Shown here: one piece after another, positions 35,807-45,786 of the stretch
Numbering within the stretch: the first letter of the stretch is position 1
Layout of the letters: the number at the start of each line of letters is the position of its first letter
Origin: Celeribacter sp. PS-C1
GTDB taxonomy: Bacteria; Pseudomonadota; Alphaproteobacteria; Rhodobacterales; Rhodobacteraceae
Assembly: GCF_019429625.1 (NCBI RefSeq)
Contig: NZ_JAHXRW010000003.1
Coordinates: forward strand, 350,482 to 414,481
DNA length: 64,000 nt
Direction of reading: 5' to 3'
Notes under the pieces: model-generated
What the model was told of the DNA's origin: nothing
Databases searched by the model: none
Seen by the model: the letters and a program-made list of their open reading frames with translations, nothing else
Translations under genes and position numbers: made by a program

Positions 35807-35870
35807 TCTGCCTTGCCCTCGGTTTCGCTTGCCCCTACACAGTTTTCCAACCTTGAAGGAGACTAAAAAC

Positions 35871-37724
35871 ATGGCGAGCGGCAAGGGTTCTGGCACGAAA
35901 ATGGTAGTGTGGGGCATCATGGGCCTCCTGATCGTCGGCCTTGGTGGCTTTGGCACGGCGAATTTTGGCGGCTCCGTGACCCGCGTAGGCGCGGTGGGTG
36001 ATGAAGAGGTCTCGACCAATGCTTATGCCTCGGCCCTGCAAAACCAGATGCGCGCCATCGAGGCCCAGACCGGCCAGCCCTTCTCTGTCGCACAGGCGCA
36101 GGACTTCGGTCTGTCGCAACAGGTGCTCGACCAGCTTTTGTCGCAAGCCGCATTGGATGCGGAAACCGCGCGCGTCGGCCTGTCTGTGGGCGATGATGCC
36201 GTGCGCCGTGAATTGTTGAATATTGACGCCTTCAAAGGCATCGACGGCAAATTCGATGCGGAGGCCTATCGCCAGGCCCTGTCGCGCAACAACATGAACG
36301 ACAAGGGCTTCGAGGACAATCTGCGCAAAGAGGCCGCGCGGGCGCTTTTGACCGGGGCCTTGGCCACCGGCATTACCATGCCGCCGTCCTACGGTCAGGT
36401 TGTCGTGGATTGGCTCGGCGAACGCCGCACCGTCTCCGTCGCAACTCTGGCTGCCGACGCGCTGGACACGGGTGCACCGATTGCCTCCGAGAGCGACATT
36501 CAGGCCTGGTATGACACCCACCCCGATGCTTACACCGCCCCTGAGGCCCGTCGCATCACCTACGCCTGGCTCACACCCGCGATGATCATGGATGAGGTCG
36601 ATCTCGACGAAGAGGCACTGCGCAAACTCTACGACGAGAACATCGACAGCTACATCCAACCGGAGCGCCGTCTGGTCGAGCGTCTGGTCTATGGCTCCGT
36701 GGAAGACGCACAGGCCGCAGCCGACCGTATCGCCGCCGGTGAAACGAGCTATGAAGATGAGGTTACCGCACGTGGGCTCGATCTGATCGACACCGATATG
36801 GGCGATGTCTCCGCGGATGATCTGTCTTCCGAAGCGGGCGCTGCCGTCTTCGCCCTCGACGGCACCGGCGTGGTCGGCCCCGTGATGTCCGATCTGGGTC
36901 CGGCGCTGTACCGGGTGAATGGCACACTGGCTGGCTCCGCAGTCTCTTTCGAAGAGGCCCGCGAAGAATTGGCCGCCGTTATGGGCACCGATGCCGCAGC
37001 ACGCCTGATCTCTGGCCTGCTCGAAGAATTCGACAACGATCTGGCCGAAGGCTACACGCTCGAAGATCTCGCCAATGAGACCCAAATGGAACTGGGCACG
37101 CTCGACTGGACACCCTCGAGCGAAGGCGGCATTGCCGCCTACACCGCCTTCAAACAGGCCGCAGCGCAAGTGACGCAGGACGACTACCCTGAAATCATTG
37201 AGCTGTCCGATGGCGGGGTCTTTGCCCTGCGCCTCGACGAGATCGTTTCCGCGACCCTGATGCCGCTGGACGAGGTGCGTGAACAGGTCGCCGCCGATTG
37301 GGAGGCCGACGCGCTGCAACAACGCCTCACCGCGCGCGCCGAAGCGATTGAGACCGAGGTTGCCTCGGGTGCCGTCATCACTGAACTTGGCCTGCCGACA
37401 GAAACCTTCTCCGCCATTACGCGTCAGGATTTCCTGTCCACCATGCCCGAGGGTTTCATGGATGCGGTCTTCGCGCCAGGTCTTCAGGCTGGTGGCACCA
37501 CGCTGATCCCCGGTGAAAACCGCGTGATCATCGCCAAGATCGACACGATCGAGCCGCCCGCGACCACCGATGAAAACGCCACCATCGCACAGAGCTACAT
37601 CACCTCTGCCGCACAGGGTGCTGCCACCGATGTGATCGACGCATTCTCCGAGGCGCTGCGCGCCCGCGAAGGTGTGACGATCAACCAAGCGGCCCTGACC
37701 GCCATTCACAGCCAGATGCAATAA
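35871..37724 (+). CDS. ppiD: membrane-anchored peptidyl-prolyl isomerase / chaperone (PpiD/SurA-N type)
   Basis: The 617-aa periplasmic folding factor is held by one N-terminal membrane helix (residues about 11-32: MVVWGIMGLLIVGLGGFGTANF). A SurA-N-like chaperone domain follows (about 45-200) and then a PpiC-type parvulin-like region (about 230-370), which is divergent. It probably assists outer-membrane and exported protein folding. GAAGGAG precedes the ATG. It starts 64 bases after the aminotransferase gene and ends nine bases before trpE. Confidence 0.85.
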   Translation: MASGKGSGTKMVVWGIMGLLIVGLGGFGTANFGGSVTRVGAVGDEEVSTNAYASALQNQMRAIEAQTGQPFSVAQAQDFGLSQQVLDQLLSQAALDAETARVGLSVGDDAVRRELLNIDAFKGIDGKFDAEAYRQALSRNNMNDKGFEDNLRKEAARALLTGALATGITMPPSYGQVVVDWLGERRTVSVATLAADALDTGAPIASESDIQAWYDTHPDAYTAPEARRITYAWLTPAMIMDEVDLDEEALRKLYDENIDSYIQPERRLVERLVYGSVEDAQAAADRIAAGETSYEDEVTARGLDLIDTDMGDVSADDLSSEAGAAVFALDGTGVVGPVMSDLGPALYRVNGTLAGSAVSFEEAREELAAVMGTDAAARLISGLLEEFDNDLAEGYTLEDLANETQMELGTLDWTPSSEGGIAAYTAFKQAAAQVTQDDYPEIIELSDGGVFALRLDEIVSATLMPLDEVREQVAADWEADALQQRLTARAEAIETEVASGAVITELGLPTETFSAITRQDFLSTMPEGFMDAVFAPGLQAGGTTLIPGENRVIIAKIDTIEPPATTDENATIAQSYITSAAQGAATDVIDAFSEALRAREGVTINQAALTAIHSQMQ

Positions 37725-37733
37725 GAGACCCTC

Positions 37734-39260
37734 ATGGCCACGCTCATCCCAAGCTATTCCGACTTTGAACAAGGCTACGCCCAAGGCCAGAACCAGTTGG
37801 TTTACGCCAAAGTGGCCGCCGATCTCGACACGCCGGTGTCGATCATGCTCAAACTCGCAGGCGCTCGCACCGACAGCTTCATCCTCGAATCCGTCACCGG
37901 CGGCGAGGTGCGCGGGCGCTATTCCATCATCGGCATGAAGCCTGACCTGATCTGGAAATGCGAAGGCACAGGTGGCGACGCGGTCGCCTCGATCAACCGC
38001 AACGCACGCTTTGACGACGACAGCTATGAGGTAGACGAGAAAGACCCGCTGTCTTCGATCCGGGCTCTGATCGATGAGAGCCGCATCGACATCCCCGACG
38101 AATTGCCGGGTGCCGCCGCCGGTCTCTTTGGCTATCTGGGCTATGACATGATCCGCCTTGTCGAACATCTGCCCAATGTGAACCCCGACCCTATCGGCCT
38201 GCCCGATGCGGTCCTCATGCGGCCCTCTCTGGTGGCGATCCTCGATGGGGTCAAAGGCGATGTGATCCTCGTCTCCCCCGCTTGGGCCTCCTCCGGTCTC
38301 TCCGCCAAAGCCGCCTATGCGCAGGCCGCCGAACGCGTGATGGATGCGCTGCGCGATCTAGAACGTGCGCCTTCTGAGGCCAGTCACGAAATGGGCGAGG
38401 CTTACATTGCGCCTCCCGCCACCTCGAACTTTACCCACGAGGGCTACAAAGCCGCCGTCGAGAAGGCGAAAGAATACATCACCGCAGGCGACATTTTCCA
38501 AGTCGTGCCCGCGCAGCGCTGGAAGCAGGACTTCCCGCTTCCGCCCTTCTCGCTCTATCGCTCTTTGCGCCGCACCAATCCGTCGCCCTTCATGTTCTTC
38601 TTCAACTTCGGTGGCTTCCAGATCATCGGCGCCTCGCCCGAAATTCTCGTGCGCGTTTTCGATGGCGAGGTCACCATCCGCCCCATCGCCGGCACCCGCA
38701 AACGCGGCGCGACGCCCGCCGAGGACAAGGCCTTCGAAGAAGACCTGCTGTCCGATGAAAAGGAACTCGCCGAGCACCTGATGCTTCTCGATCTGGGCCG
38801 CAATGACACCGGCAAGGTCTCGAAAATCGGCACGGTGCATCCGACCGAAGAGTTCATCATCGAGCGCTACTCCCACGTCATGCACATCGTCTCCAATGTG
38901 GTGGGCGAGTTGCGCGACGACGAAGACGCGCTCTCCGCTCTCTTGGCCGGTCTGCCCGCAGGCACCGTCTCCGGCGCGCCGAAAGTCCGCGCGATGGAGA
39001 TCATCGACGAGCTGGAACCCGAAAAACGCGGCGTCTATGGCGGCGGCGTGGGGTACTTTTCCGCAGGCGGCGACATGGACATGTGCATCGCGCTCCGTAC
39101 CGCCGTTTTGAAGGACGAAAAGCTCTACATACAGGCCGGCGGCGGCGTGGTCTACGACAGCTCTCCCGAGGGCGAATATCAGGAAACCGTCAACAAATCC
39201 AACGCGCTGCGCAAGGCTGCCGAGGATGCGGGCCTGTTCACGCGCTCCGGAAACCGCTGA
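37734..39260 (+). CDS. trpE: anthranilate synthase component I
   Basis: This chorismate-using enzyme makes anthranilate, the first step of tryptophan synthesis, with glutamine amidotransferase TrpG (not in this window). It has 508 aa. The N-terminal domain carries the LESVTGGEVRGRYSIIG feedback-site region. The catalytic C-terminal domain has IFQVVPAQRW, IIGASPEILVR, RPIAGTRKRG, LLDLGRNDTGKVS and LPAGTVSGAPKVRAMEIIDELEP. It follows ppiD by nine bases and has its own terminator. Confidence 0.95.
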   Translation: MATLIPSYSDFEQGYAQGQNQLVYAKVAADLDTPVSIMLKLAGARTDSFILESVTGGEVRGRYSIIGMKPDLIWKCEGTGGDAVASINRNARFDDDSYEVDEKDPLSSIRALIDESRIDIPDELPGAAAGLFGYLGYDMIRLVEHLPNVNPDPIGLPDAVLMRPSLVAILDGVKGDVILVSPAWASSGLSAKAAYAQAAERVMDALRDLERAPSEASHEMGEAYIAPPATSNFTHEGYKAAVEKAKEYITAGDIFQVVPAQRWKQDFPLPPFSLYRSLRRTNPSPFMFFFNFGGFQIIGASPEILVRVFDGEVTIRPIAGTRKRGATPAEDKAFEEDLLSDEKELAEHLMLLDLGRNDTGKVSKIGTVHPTEEFIIERYSHVMHIVSNVVGELRDDEDALSALLAGLPAGTVSGAPKVRAMEIIDELEPEKRGVYGGGVGYFSAGGDMDMCIALRTAVLKDEKLYIQAGGGVVYDSSPEGEYQETVNKSNALRKAAEDAGLFTRSGNR

Positions 39261-39279
39261 GCTGATCGACACTTAGATC

Positions 39280-39315
39280 AAGGGCGCATCGGTTTCCCGC
39301 TGCGCCCTTTCTTTT
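39280..39315 (+). terminator. rho-independent terminator of trpE
   Basis: AAGGGCGCA pairs with TGCGCCCTT across a 12-base loop, followed by TCTTTTG, 20 bases after the trpE stop. Confidence 0.8.
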
Positions 39316-39367
39316 GTCTAAAAATATCCTGCGGGGGTCCGGGGGGGGCAAAACCCCCGGCATCCTC

Positions 39368-39829
39368 TCAAAGCGGCAACATCGTCGTTGACTTGATCTC
39401 TTCCATCGACAGAAGCGCCGTCACATTATAGATCGACACCTCGCCGATCAGGGCTTGATAAAACTCGTCGTAGGCCTTGGCGTTCTTCACCCGAACCTTG
39501 AGGATATAGTCGATCTCGCCCGCGAGCCGGTGCGCTTCCAAGACCTCGGGACGTTTTTGCAGTACTTTGAGGAATTTCTCCTGCCACCCCGCCTCATGCG
39601 CGCTGGTGCGCACGAGGACAAAGAAACAGGCCTCAAGGCCGAGGCTCTCGGGATCCAAAATCACCGTCTGCTGACCGATGACACCCGCGTCCTTCATTTT
39701 GCGGATGCGATTCCACACCGGCGTCTTGGAAGAGCCGACTTTGCGGGCGATTTCGTCCAAAGACTGGCTCGCATCGCGTTGCAGCTCGCCCAGAATTTTC
39801 CGGTCCATCGCGTCGATCTGGTCCACCAT
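39368..39829 (-). CDS. Lrp/AsnC-family regulator, divergent from the sulfate-assimilation operon
   Basis: The 153-aa regulator has an N-terminal winged helix (MDRKILGELQRDASQSLDEIARKVGSSKTPVWNRIRKMKDAGVI pattern) and a C-terminal RAM/ligand domain (CFFVLVRTSAHEAG, EAHRLAGEIDYILKV). It is divergently arranged to the DUF2849-sulfite reductase-cysH operon and likely controls it, perhaps sensing cysteine or a sulfur metabolite (inference). The ATG giving MVDQIDAMD has GAGGAAAA at good spacing and is preferred to the ATG six codons earlier. Confidence 0.85.
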   Translation of the reverse strand: MVDQIDAMDRKILGELQRDASQSLDEIARKVGSSKTPVWNRIRKMKDAGVIGQQTVILDPESLGLEACFFVLVRTSAHEAGWQEKFLKVLQKRPEVLEAHRLAGEIDYILKVRVKNAKAYDEFYQALIGEVSIYNVTALLSMEEIKSTTMLPL

Positions 39830-39971
39830 TTCGATTTTCCTCTTCATATCGGAATTCCGGCCTTCCTGCTGCAATGCAGAGGAACAATCATCCTTATCTC
39901 TCTGCGCATCTGGCCAGATATTGGGACAATGTTCTAAATTAATAGCAAGAATTCGCAAGTTGGAAAAAGCC

Positions 39972-40269
39972 ATGCCGCGCCCGTTTACGCCCAAAGCCAT
40001 CACCGCCAACGCCCTTTTGGAGGGCGATGTGATCTATCTCGATGACAACGGCCAGTGGGTCCGCGACCTGCGTCAGGCCCGTGCCTTCACCGAAGCCGAG
40101 GTCGCCGACGCCGCTCTGGCCGAGGCCGCGAAAGACGGCATGGTGGTCGGCGCCTATCTGACCGACATCAAGCTGGGCGAAAACGGCCCCGAGCCCACGC
40201 ACTTCCGCGAGGAGTTCCGCCGCACCGGACCGTCCAACTACTTCCACGGCAAACAGGAGGCCGAAGCCC

Positions 40270-40277
<8 letters not shown>
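39972..40277 (+). CDS. DUF2849 protein, first gene of the cys operon
   Basis: The 101-aa protein (MPRPFTPKAITANALLEGDVIYLDDNGQWVRDL pattern) belongs to a small family found almost always just before the siroheme sulfite reductase gene in alphaproteobacteria. It is soluble and predicted to be alpha-beta. Its overlap with the reductase gene (eight bases) implies coupled translation. A support role in sulfite reduction, such as electron transfer or assembly, is inferred from position. Confidence 0.8.
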
Positions 40278-41929
<1,652 letters not shown>

Positions 41930-41940
<11 letters not shown>

Positions 41941-42706
41941 TCTGGCGGAAGCCATCTCTTTGCGCGAGGAGTTCGGCTCGGTCGACGACCGTGTCGCGCG
42001 CCTCAACGCGCGCTACGCCAACCATTCCGCGACCTCGGTGCTTGAACTGGCGCTGCGGGACCGGGAGTTGGGGCGGATCGCGCTTGTGTCGTCTTTCGGC
42101 GCCGAAAGCGTTGTGCTCTTGCACATGATTTCGGTGATGAAACCAGACACGCCGGTGATTTTCATCGACACGGAAATGTTGTTCGAAGAGACGATCCAGT
42201 ATCAGCTCGAGCTGATCGACAAGCTCGACCTGCGGGACGTGCGGCGCATTTCGCCCTCGCCGGCGCGCGTGGCCGCGCATGATCCCGACGGGTTATTGCA
42301 CCTGTCAAACAAAGACGCTTGCTGCGATCTGCGCAAAACCGTTCCGCTGCAAAATGCGCTCGGCAATTTCGACGCCTGGATCACCGGACGCAAACGCTTT
42401 CAGGGCTCGACCCGTGCCTCACTCGATTTCTTCGAAAACGAAGAGAACACGCGGATCAAGATCAACCCGCTGGCCTATTGGGCGCCTGAGGATCTGAAAG
42501 ACTACATGATCAACAACCGCCTGCCGCGCCATCCTTTGGTCGCGAAAGGCTACCCGTCGATCGGCTGTGCGCCTTGCACCAGCCCGGTCAAAGAGGGTGA
42601 AGACCCGCGGGCCGGCCGCTGGCGGGGCGAAGACAAAACGGAATGTGGGATTCACTTCGTCAACGGCAAGATCGTGCGCGGCCCCATCACAGGAGATGCA
42701 TCATGA
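41930..42706 (+). CDS. cysH: phosphoadenylyl/adenylyl-sulfate reductase
   Basis: The 258-aa enzyme reduces APS or PAPS to sulfite for cysteine synthesis, using thioredoxin. Motifs are SSFGAESVVLLHMISVM (PP-loop), RRISPSPAR, DACCDLRK and CAPCTSP. The CC...CxxC arrangement binds a 4Fe-4S cluster and indicates an APS-type reductase. A final ECGIH motif bears the catalytic cysteine. It overlaps the reductase gene by 11 bases and has GAGGAAAA upstream. Confidence 0.93.
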
Positions 42707-43089
42707 GCGTGATGGTACGCGACACCGGATTTCAGCCGGAAGATTACGCCGGAGAGTGGGTCGACCTGCCCTCCGACACCGATCCCGAAAGCCTCGCACA
42801 GCATGGCAATGCGGCGGCGATCCGCATCGATTTCCCGGCGTTTAGCGATGGCCGTGGCTTCACGCTCGCGCGTCTCCTGCGACTTCAGGGCTTTCAAGGG
42901 CGTCTGCGCGCCGCGGGTCATGTGATCTGTGAGCAATATGCTATGGCGCGCCGGTCGGGTTTTGACGAAGTAGAGATCAGCGATGATCTGGCCGCGCGTC
43001 AGCCCGAAGAGCTTTGGTGCACGCGCGCCGATTGGCGGGCGCATGACTATCAGTCGCGGGTCCGAGCCGCCTTGCACACCGACGCATAA
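42703..43089 (+). CDS. DUF934 protein, sulfite-reductase operon partner
   Basis: The 128-aa soluble protein belongs to the DUF934 family that accompanies cysI and cysH in many proteobacteria. The landmark is FSDGRGFTLARLLRLQGFQGRLRAAGHVI. Its ATGA overlap with cysH and AGGAG upstream show translation coupling. Its biochemical role is not settled, and a function in sulfite reduction is inferred from context. Confidence 0.85.
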   Translation: MSVMVRDTGFQPEDYAGEWVDLPSDTDPESLAQHGNAAAIRIDFPAFSDGRGFTLARLLRLQGFQGRLRAAGHVICEQYAMARRSGFDEVEISDDLAARQPEELWCTRADWRAHDYQSRVRAALHTDA

Positions 43090-43192
43090 CAGGTCACAAA
43101 GGGCGCACTCCAGCCTGCGCCAGATATGACCTTTCATGATGTGGATCAAAGATGTATCCACGATATTCTATAGAGATGGCGCGAGACAGAAC

Positions 43193-44029
43193 ATGACCGA
43201 GTTGAGCCAAGTGACCGAAGCAAAATCCAAACCCGTCCCCACCCTGCCTGATGCCGCCAAGGTTCTGGAGGTCAAGCACTGGAACGACCGGCTGTTTTCC
43301 TTCAAAGTCGAGCGCCCGGCAAGCCTGCGATTCCGCTCCGGAGAATTCGTCATGATCGGCCTGATGGGCGAACCGAACCCGACGACGGGCAAGGCCAAAC
43401 CTCTCCTGCGTGCCTATTCCATCGCCTCGCCCTCTTGGGAAGAGCATCTCGAGTTCTACTCGATCAAGGTGCAAGACGGCCCGCTGACCTCGCGTTTGCA
43501 GCATATCGAAGTCGGCGATGAAATCATCCTACGTCCGAAACCCGTGGGCACGCTCGTGGTGGACGCACTTTTGCCGGGCAAGCGCCTGTGGTTCTTCGCC
43601 ACCGGCACCGGGATCGCGCCTTTCGCCTCGCTGATGCGTGAGCCGGAAGTCTTCGAAAAATTCGACGAGGTGATCCTGATGCACACCTGTCGCGAAGTCT
43701 CCGAGTTGGAGTACGGCCGCCAATTGGTCGAGCACATCAAATCGGATGAAATTCTGTCGGAGATCGAACAAGGCAAACTGCGCTACTACCCGACCACGAC
43801 CCGCGAAGAGTTCCACCACATGGGCCGCGTGACCGACAACCTTTCGTCCGGCAAAGTGTTCGAGGATCTGGGCATTGCACCGATCAACCCGGAAACCGAC
43901 CGTGGCATGGTCTGCGGCAACTTGGCGTTTAACAAGGACATCATGGCCATTCTCGACGGCTTCGGTCTGCGCGAGGGCGCCAATTCCGAGCCGAAGGAAT
44001 ACGTGGTCGAAAAGGCCTTCGTGGACTGA
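43193..44029 (+). CDS. fpr: ferredoxin--NADP+ reductase
   Basis: This FAD enzyme (278 aa) passes electrons between NADPH and ferredoxin, and probably supplies the siroheme reductase upstream. The FAD-binding domain has LLRAYSIASPSWEEHLEFYSIKV, the NADP domain has WFFATGTGIAPFASLMRE, MHTCREVSELEYG and RGMVCGNLAFNKDI, and the C-terminus is EYVVEKAFVD as in bacterial FPRs. The ATG at 43193 starts the conserved part. The ribosome site is weak. Confidence 0.93.
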   Translation: MTELSQVTEAKSKPVPTLPDAAKVLEVKHWNDRLFSFKVERPASLRFRSGEFVMIGLMGEPNPTTGKAKPLLRAYSIASPSWEEHLEFYSIKVQDGPLTSRLQHIEVGDEIILRPKPVGTLVVDALLPGKRLWFFATGTGIAPFASLMREPEVFEKFDEVILMHTCREVSELEYGRQLVEHIKSDEILSEIEQGKLRYYPTTTREEFHHMGRVTDNLSSGKVFEDLGIAPINPETDRGMVCGNLAFNKDIMAILDGFGLREGANSEPKEYVVEKAFVD

Positions 44030-44053
44030 TCAGCCTCACATTGTATTTGAGAC

Positions 44054-44080
44054 AAACCCCGCCTCGGCGGGGTTTTCTTT
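44054..44080 (+). terminator. rho-independent terminator of fpr
   Basis: AAACCCCGCC/GGCGGGGTTT with a two-base loop and TTCTTTT lies about 25 bases after the fpr stop. Confidence 0.88.
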
Positions 44081-44109
44081 TGAGAAGCTGAACCGAGTAG
44101 AAGACCACA

Positions 44110-44142
44110 AAAAAGCCGCGCAAGATGTCTCTCGCGCGGCCT
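44110..44142 (-). terminator. rho-independent terminator of the alanine-rich lipoprotein gene
   Basis: On the minus strand GCCGCGC/GCGCGGC with a 12-base loop is followed by TTTTTT, about 25 bases after the lipoprotein stop codon. Confidence 0.85.
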
Positions 44143-44164
44143 TAAATCTTGAATCTCTACGAGA

Positions 44165-44932
44165 TTACATGCCCAAAAGCGTACGGGCCTTCTCGAGGAT
44201 CGCAGTCAGAATTTCCGGGTTATTCTGAGCTTGGGTCATGCCGGTGATGATGGTGGCTTTCGCGGTCTCGGAAAGGCCGGAGGCATTCACAACCTCGGTC
44301 GCTTTGTCGAGGTCGAAACCGTCAACCGACAGCACTTCAGCAGCGGTCGCCATGTCGAAAGACGGCGCGGCCTCTTCGGCGGCGGGCTCGGTCACCATGT
44401 CAGTGGCGGTTTCTGCGGCCTCGGTTGCAGTTTCAACGGCATCAGCTGCGGCGTCGGCCGCGACATCGGCAGCGGCTTCAGCGGTGTCGGCAGCCTCTTC
44501 GGCCATTTCGGCCGCAGTGTCAGTCGCAGCGTCGGTCACGTCCGATGCGGTGTCAGCAGCGGCTTCGGCGGCATCCGTTGCGGCATCCGTTGCGGCCTCA
44601 GTCGCGGCTTCAGTCGCCTCGGCTGCCGCATCTGCGGCGTCAGTGGCCGCTTCCACAGCGGCTTCGGCGGCGTCAGACGCGGCTTCGGCTGCGCCTTCAG
44701 CAGCGGATTCGACAGCATCGGTGGCGGCTTCAACGGCGTCGGAGGCAGCTTCTGCAGCTGTTTCAGCCGCCTCAGAGGCTGTTTCTGCAGCGTCGGTCAC
44801 GGCATCTGCGGCCTGTTCCATGACGGTGCCGTTGGTGGCTTCCGTCTCGGCGGCTTTGTCTTCTTCTTTACAAGCTGCCAGGGAAAGCGCGAGGCTGGTC
44901 ATCAGAGCGCCGGTCAAAAAACGTTTGGTCAT
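44165..44932 (-). CDS. alanine-rich repeat lipoprotein
   Basis: The 255-aa protein has a lipoprotein signal ([21 protein letters not shown], lipobox LAAC). Residues about 30-195 are a low-complexity run of Ala with Asp, Glu, Thr and Val in a short heptad- or undecad-like rhythm (repeats of the kind [32 protein letters not shown]). It is predicted to be one long amphipathic helix or coiled coil, like LEA- or apolipoprotein-type sequences. A short globular C-terminal domain of about 60 residues follows ([23 protein letters not shown]). GAGGAAG precedes the ATG. A cell-envelope spacer or anchoring role is possible. Confidence 0.8.
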   Translation of the reverse strand: MTKRFLTGALMTSLALSLAACKEEDKAAETEATNGTVMEQAADAVTDAAETASEAAETAAEAASDAVEAATDAVESAAEGAAEAASDAAEAAVEAATDAADAAAEATEAATEAATDAATDAAEAAADTASDVTDAATDTAAEMAEEAADTAEAAADVAADAAADAVETATEAAETATDMVTEPAAEEAAPSFDMATAAEVLSVDGFDLDKATEVVNASGLSETAKATIITGMTQAQNNPEILTAILEKARTLLGM

Positions 44933-45166
44933 TGTATCTTCCTCACCAAATGCATAGGCCGCGAACAGTGCGGCCGGACTGGGGAAGTCTTGGCTCCCCC
45001 TCCAAGGCGGCATATGGCATGGGTGTTGCAAGAATGTAAGGGCCAGCTCTTGCGTTTTTTCCCCGCAAGCGTCCTTGTGCGGGAACTCGCCGAAAGCGGG
45101 TTGAAAGCGGGCGCGTTTGGCCTTATTTTTCCGCAACACAAATGCAATGACAGACAGGAGCTTACC

Positions 45167-45718
45167 ATAGCCCGCAGACCGCATAACGCCCCGCCGACCC
45201 GTGACACCGGACCGCGTATCAACGAACGCATCCGCGCACCGGAAATTCGCCTGATCGGCGCCGAGGGTGAAAACGTGGGGGTTGTTCACCCCGCGAAAGC
45301 CATGGACATGGCCGCAGAGGCCGGATTGGATCTCGTCGAGATTTCTCCGAATGCCACCCCGCCTGTGTGCAAGATTATGGATTACGGCAAGTTCAAATAT
45401 GAACAGCAAAAACGTGAATCCGAAGCCCGCAAAAAGCAGAAGATCATCGAGATCAAGGAAGTCAAATTCCGTCCGGGCACTGACGTGCATGACTATAACG
45501 TCAAGATGAAGAACGTGATCAAGTTCCTCGAGAACGGCGACAAGGTGAAGGTCACCCTGCGGTTCCGCGGTCGTGAGATGGCGCACCAGGATCTGGGCCG
45601 TCAGCTTTTGGAACGTGTGGCCGAGGACACCAAGGAGATCGGCAAGGTCGAGAACATGCCGAAGATGGAAGGCCGCCAGATGGTCATGATGATCGGGCCG
45701 CTTCCCTCCAAAGGCTAA
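45167..45718 (+). CDS. infC: translation initiation factor IF-3, ATA start
   Basis: IF-3 (183 aa) binds the 30S subunit and checks initiation codons. The N-terminal domain has [26 protein letters not shown] and the C-terminal domain [42 protein letters not shown]. No ATG, GTG or TTG fits the start. The ATA codon before Ala-Arg-Arg-Pro-His-Asn has AGGAG six bases upstream and gives the standard N-terminus. Rare start codons of this kind let IF-3 repress its own translation. The reading frame stays open far upstream only because it crosses the antisense of the alanine-rich gene. Confidence 0.92.
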   Translation: MARRPHNAPPTRDTGPRINERIRAPEIRLIGAEGENVGVVHPAKAMDMAAEAGLDLVEISPNATPPVCKIMDYGKFKYEQQKRESEARKKQKIIEIKEVKFRPGTDVHDYNVKMKNVIKFLENGDKVKVTLRFRGREMAHQDLGRQLLERVAEDTKEIGKVENMPKMEGRQMVMMIGPLPSKG

Positions 45719-45741
45719 GGTTTACGTACCTTTAGAAAGAC

Positions 45742-45773
45742 AAACCCCGGGCCTTAGGCGCCGGGGTTTTTCT
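45742..45773. terminator. terminator of infC
   Basis: AAACCCCGG/CCGGGGTTT with an inner GCC/GGC pair and TTTTTC follows infC by about 25 bases. The symmetrical stem also faces the convergent transporter gene. Confidence 0.85.
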
Positions 45774-45786
45774 TTGAGGTTTCGGC

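Noticed and set aside
35835..38168. Open frame of 777 codons antisense to ppiD and the start of trpE
   Set aside because: It crosses two real genes on the other strand and shows no family features. It is a codon-bias shadow.
44231..45166. Upstream extension of the IF-3 frame (more than 300 codons)
   Set aside because: The extra sequence is the antisense of the alanine-rich lipoprotein (Gly/Cys/Ser-rich translation). IF-3 proteins start at the Ala-Arg-Arg position, where the ribosome site lies.
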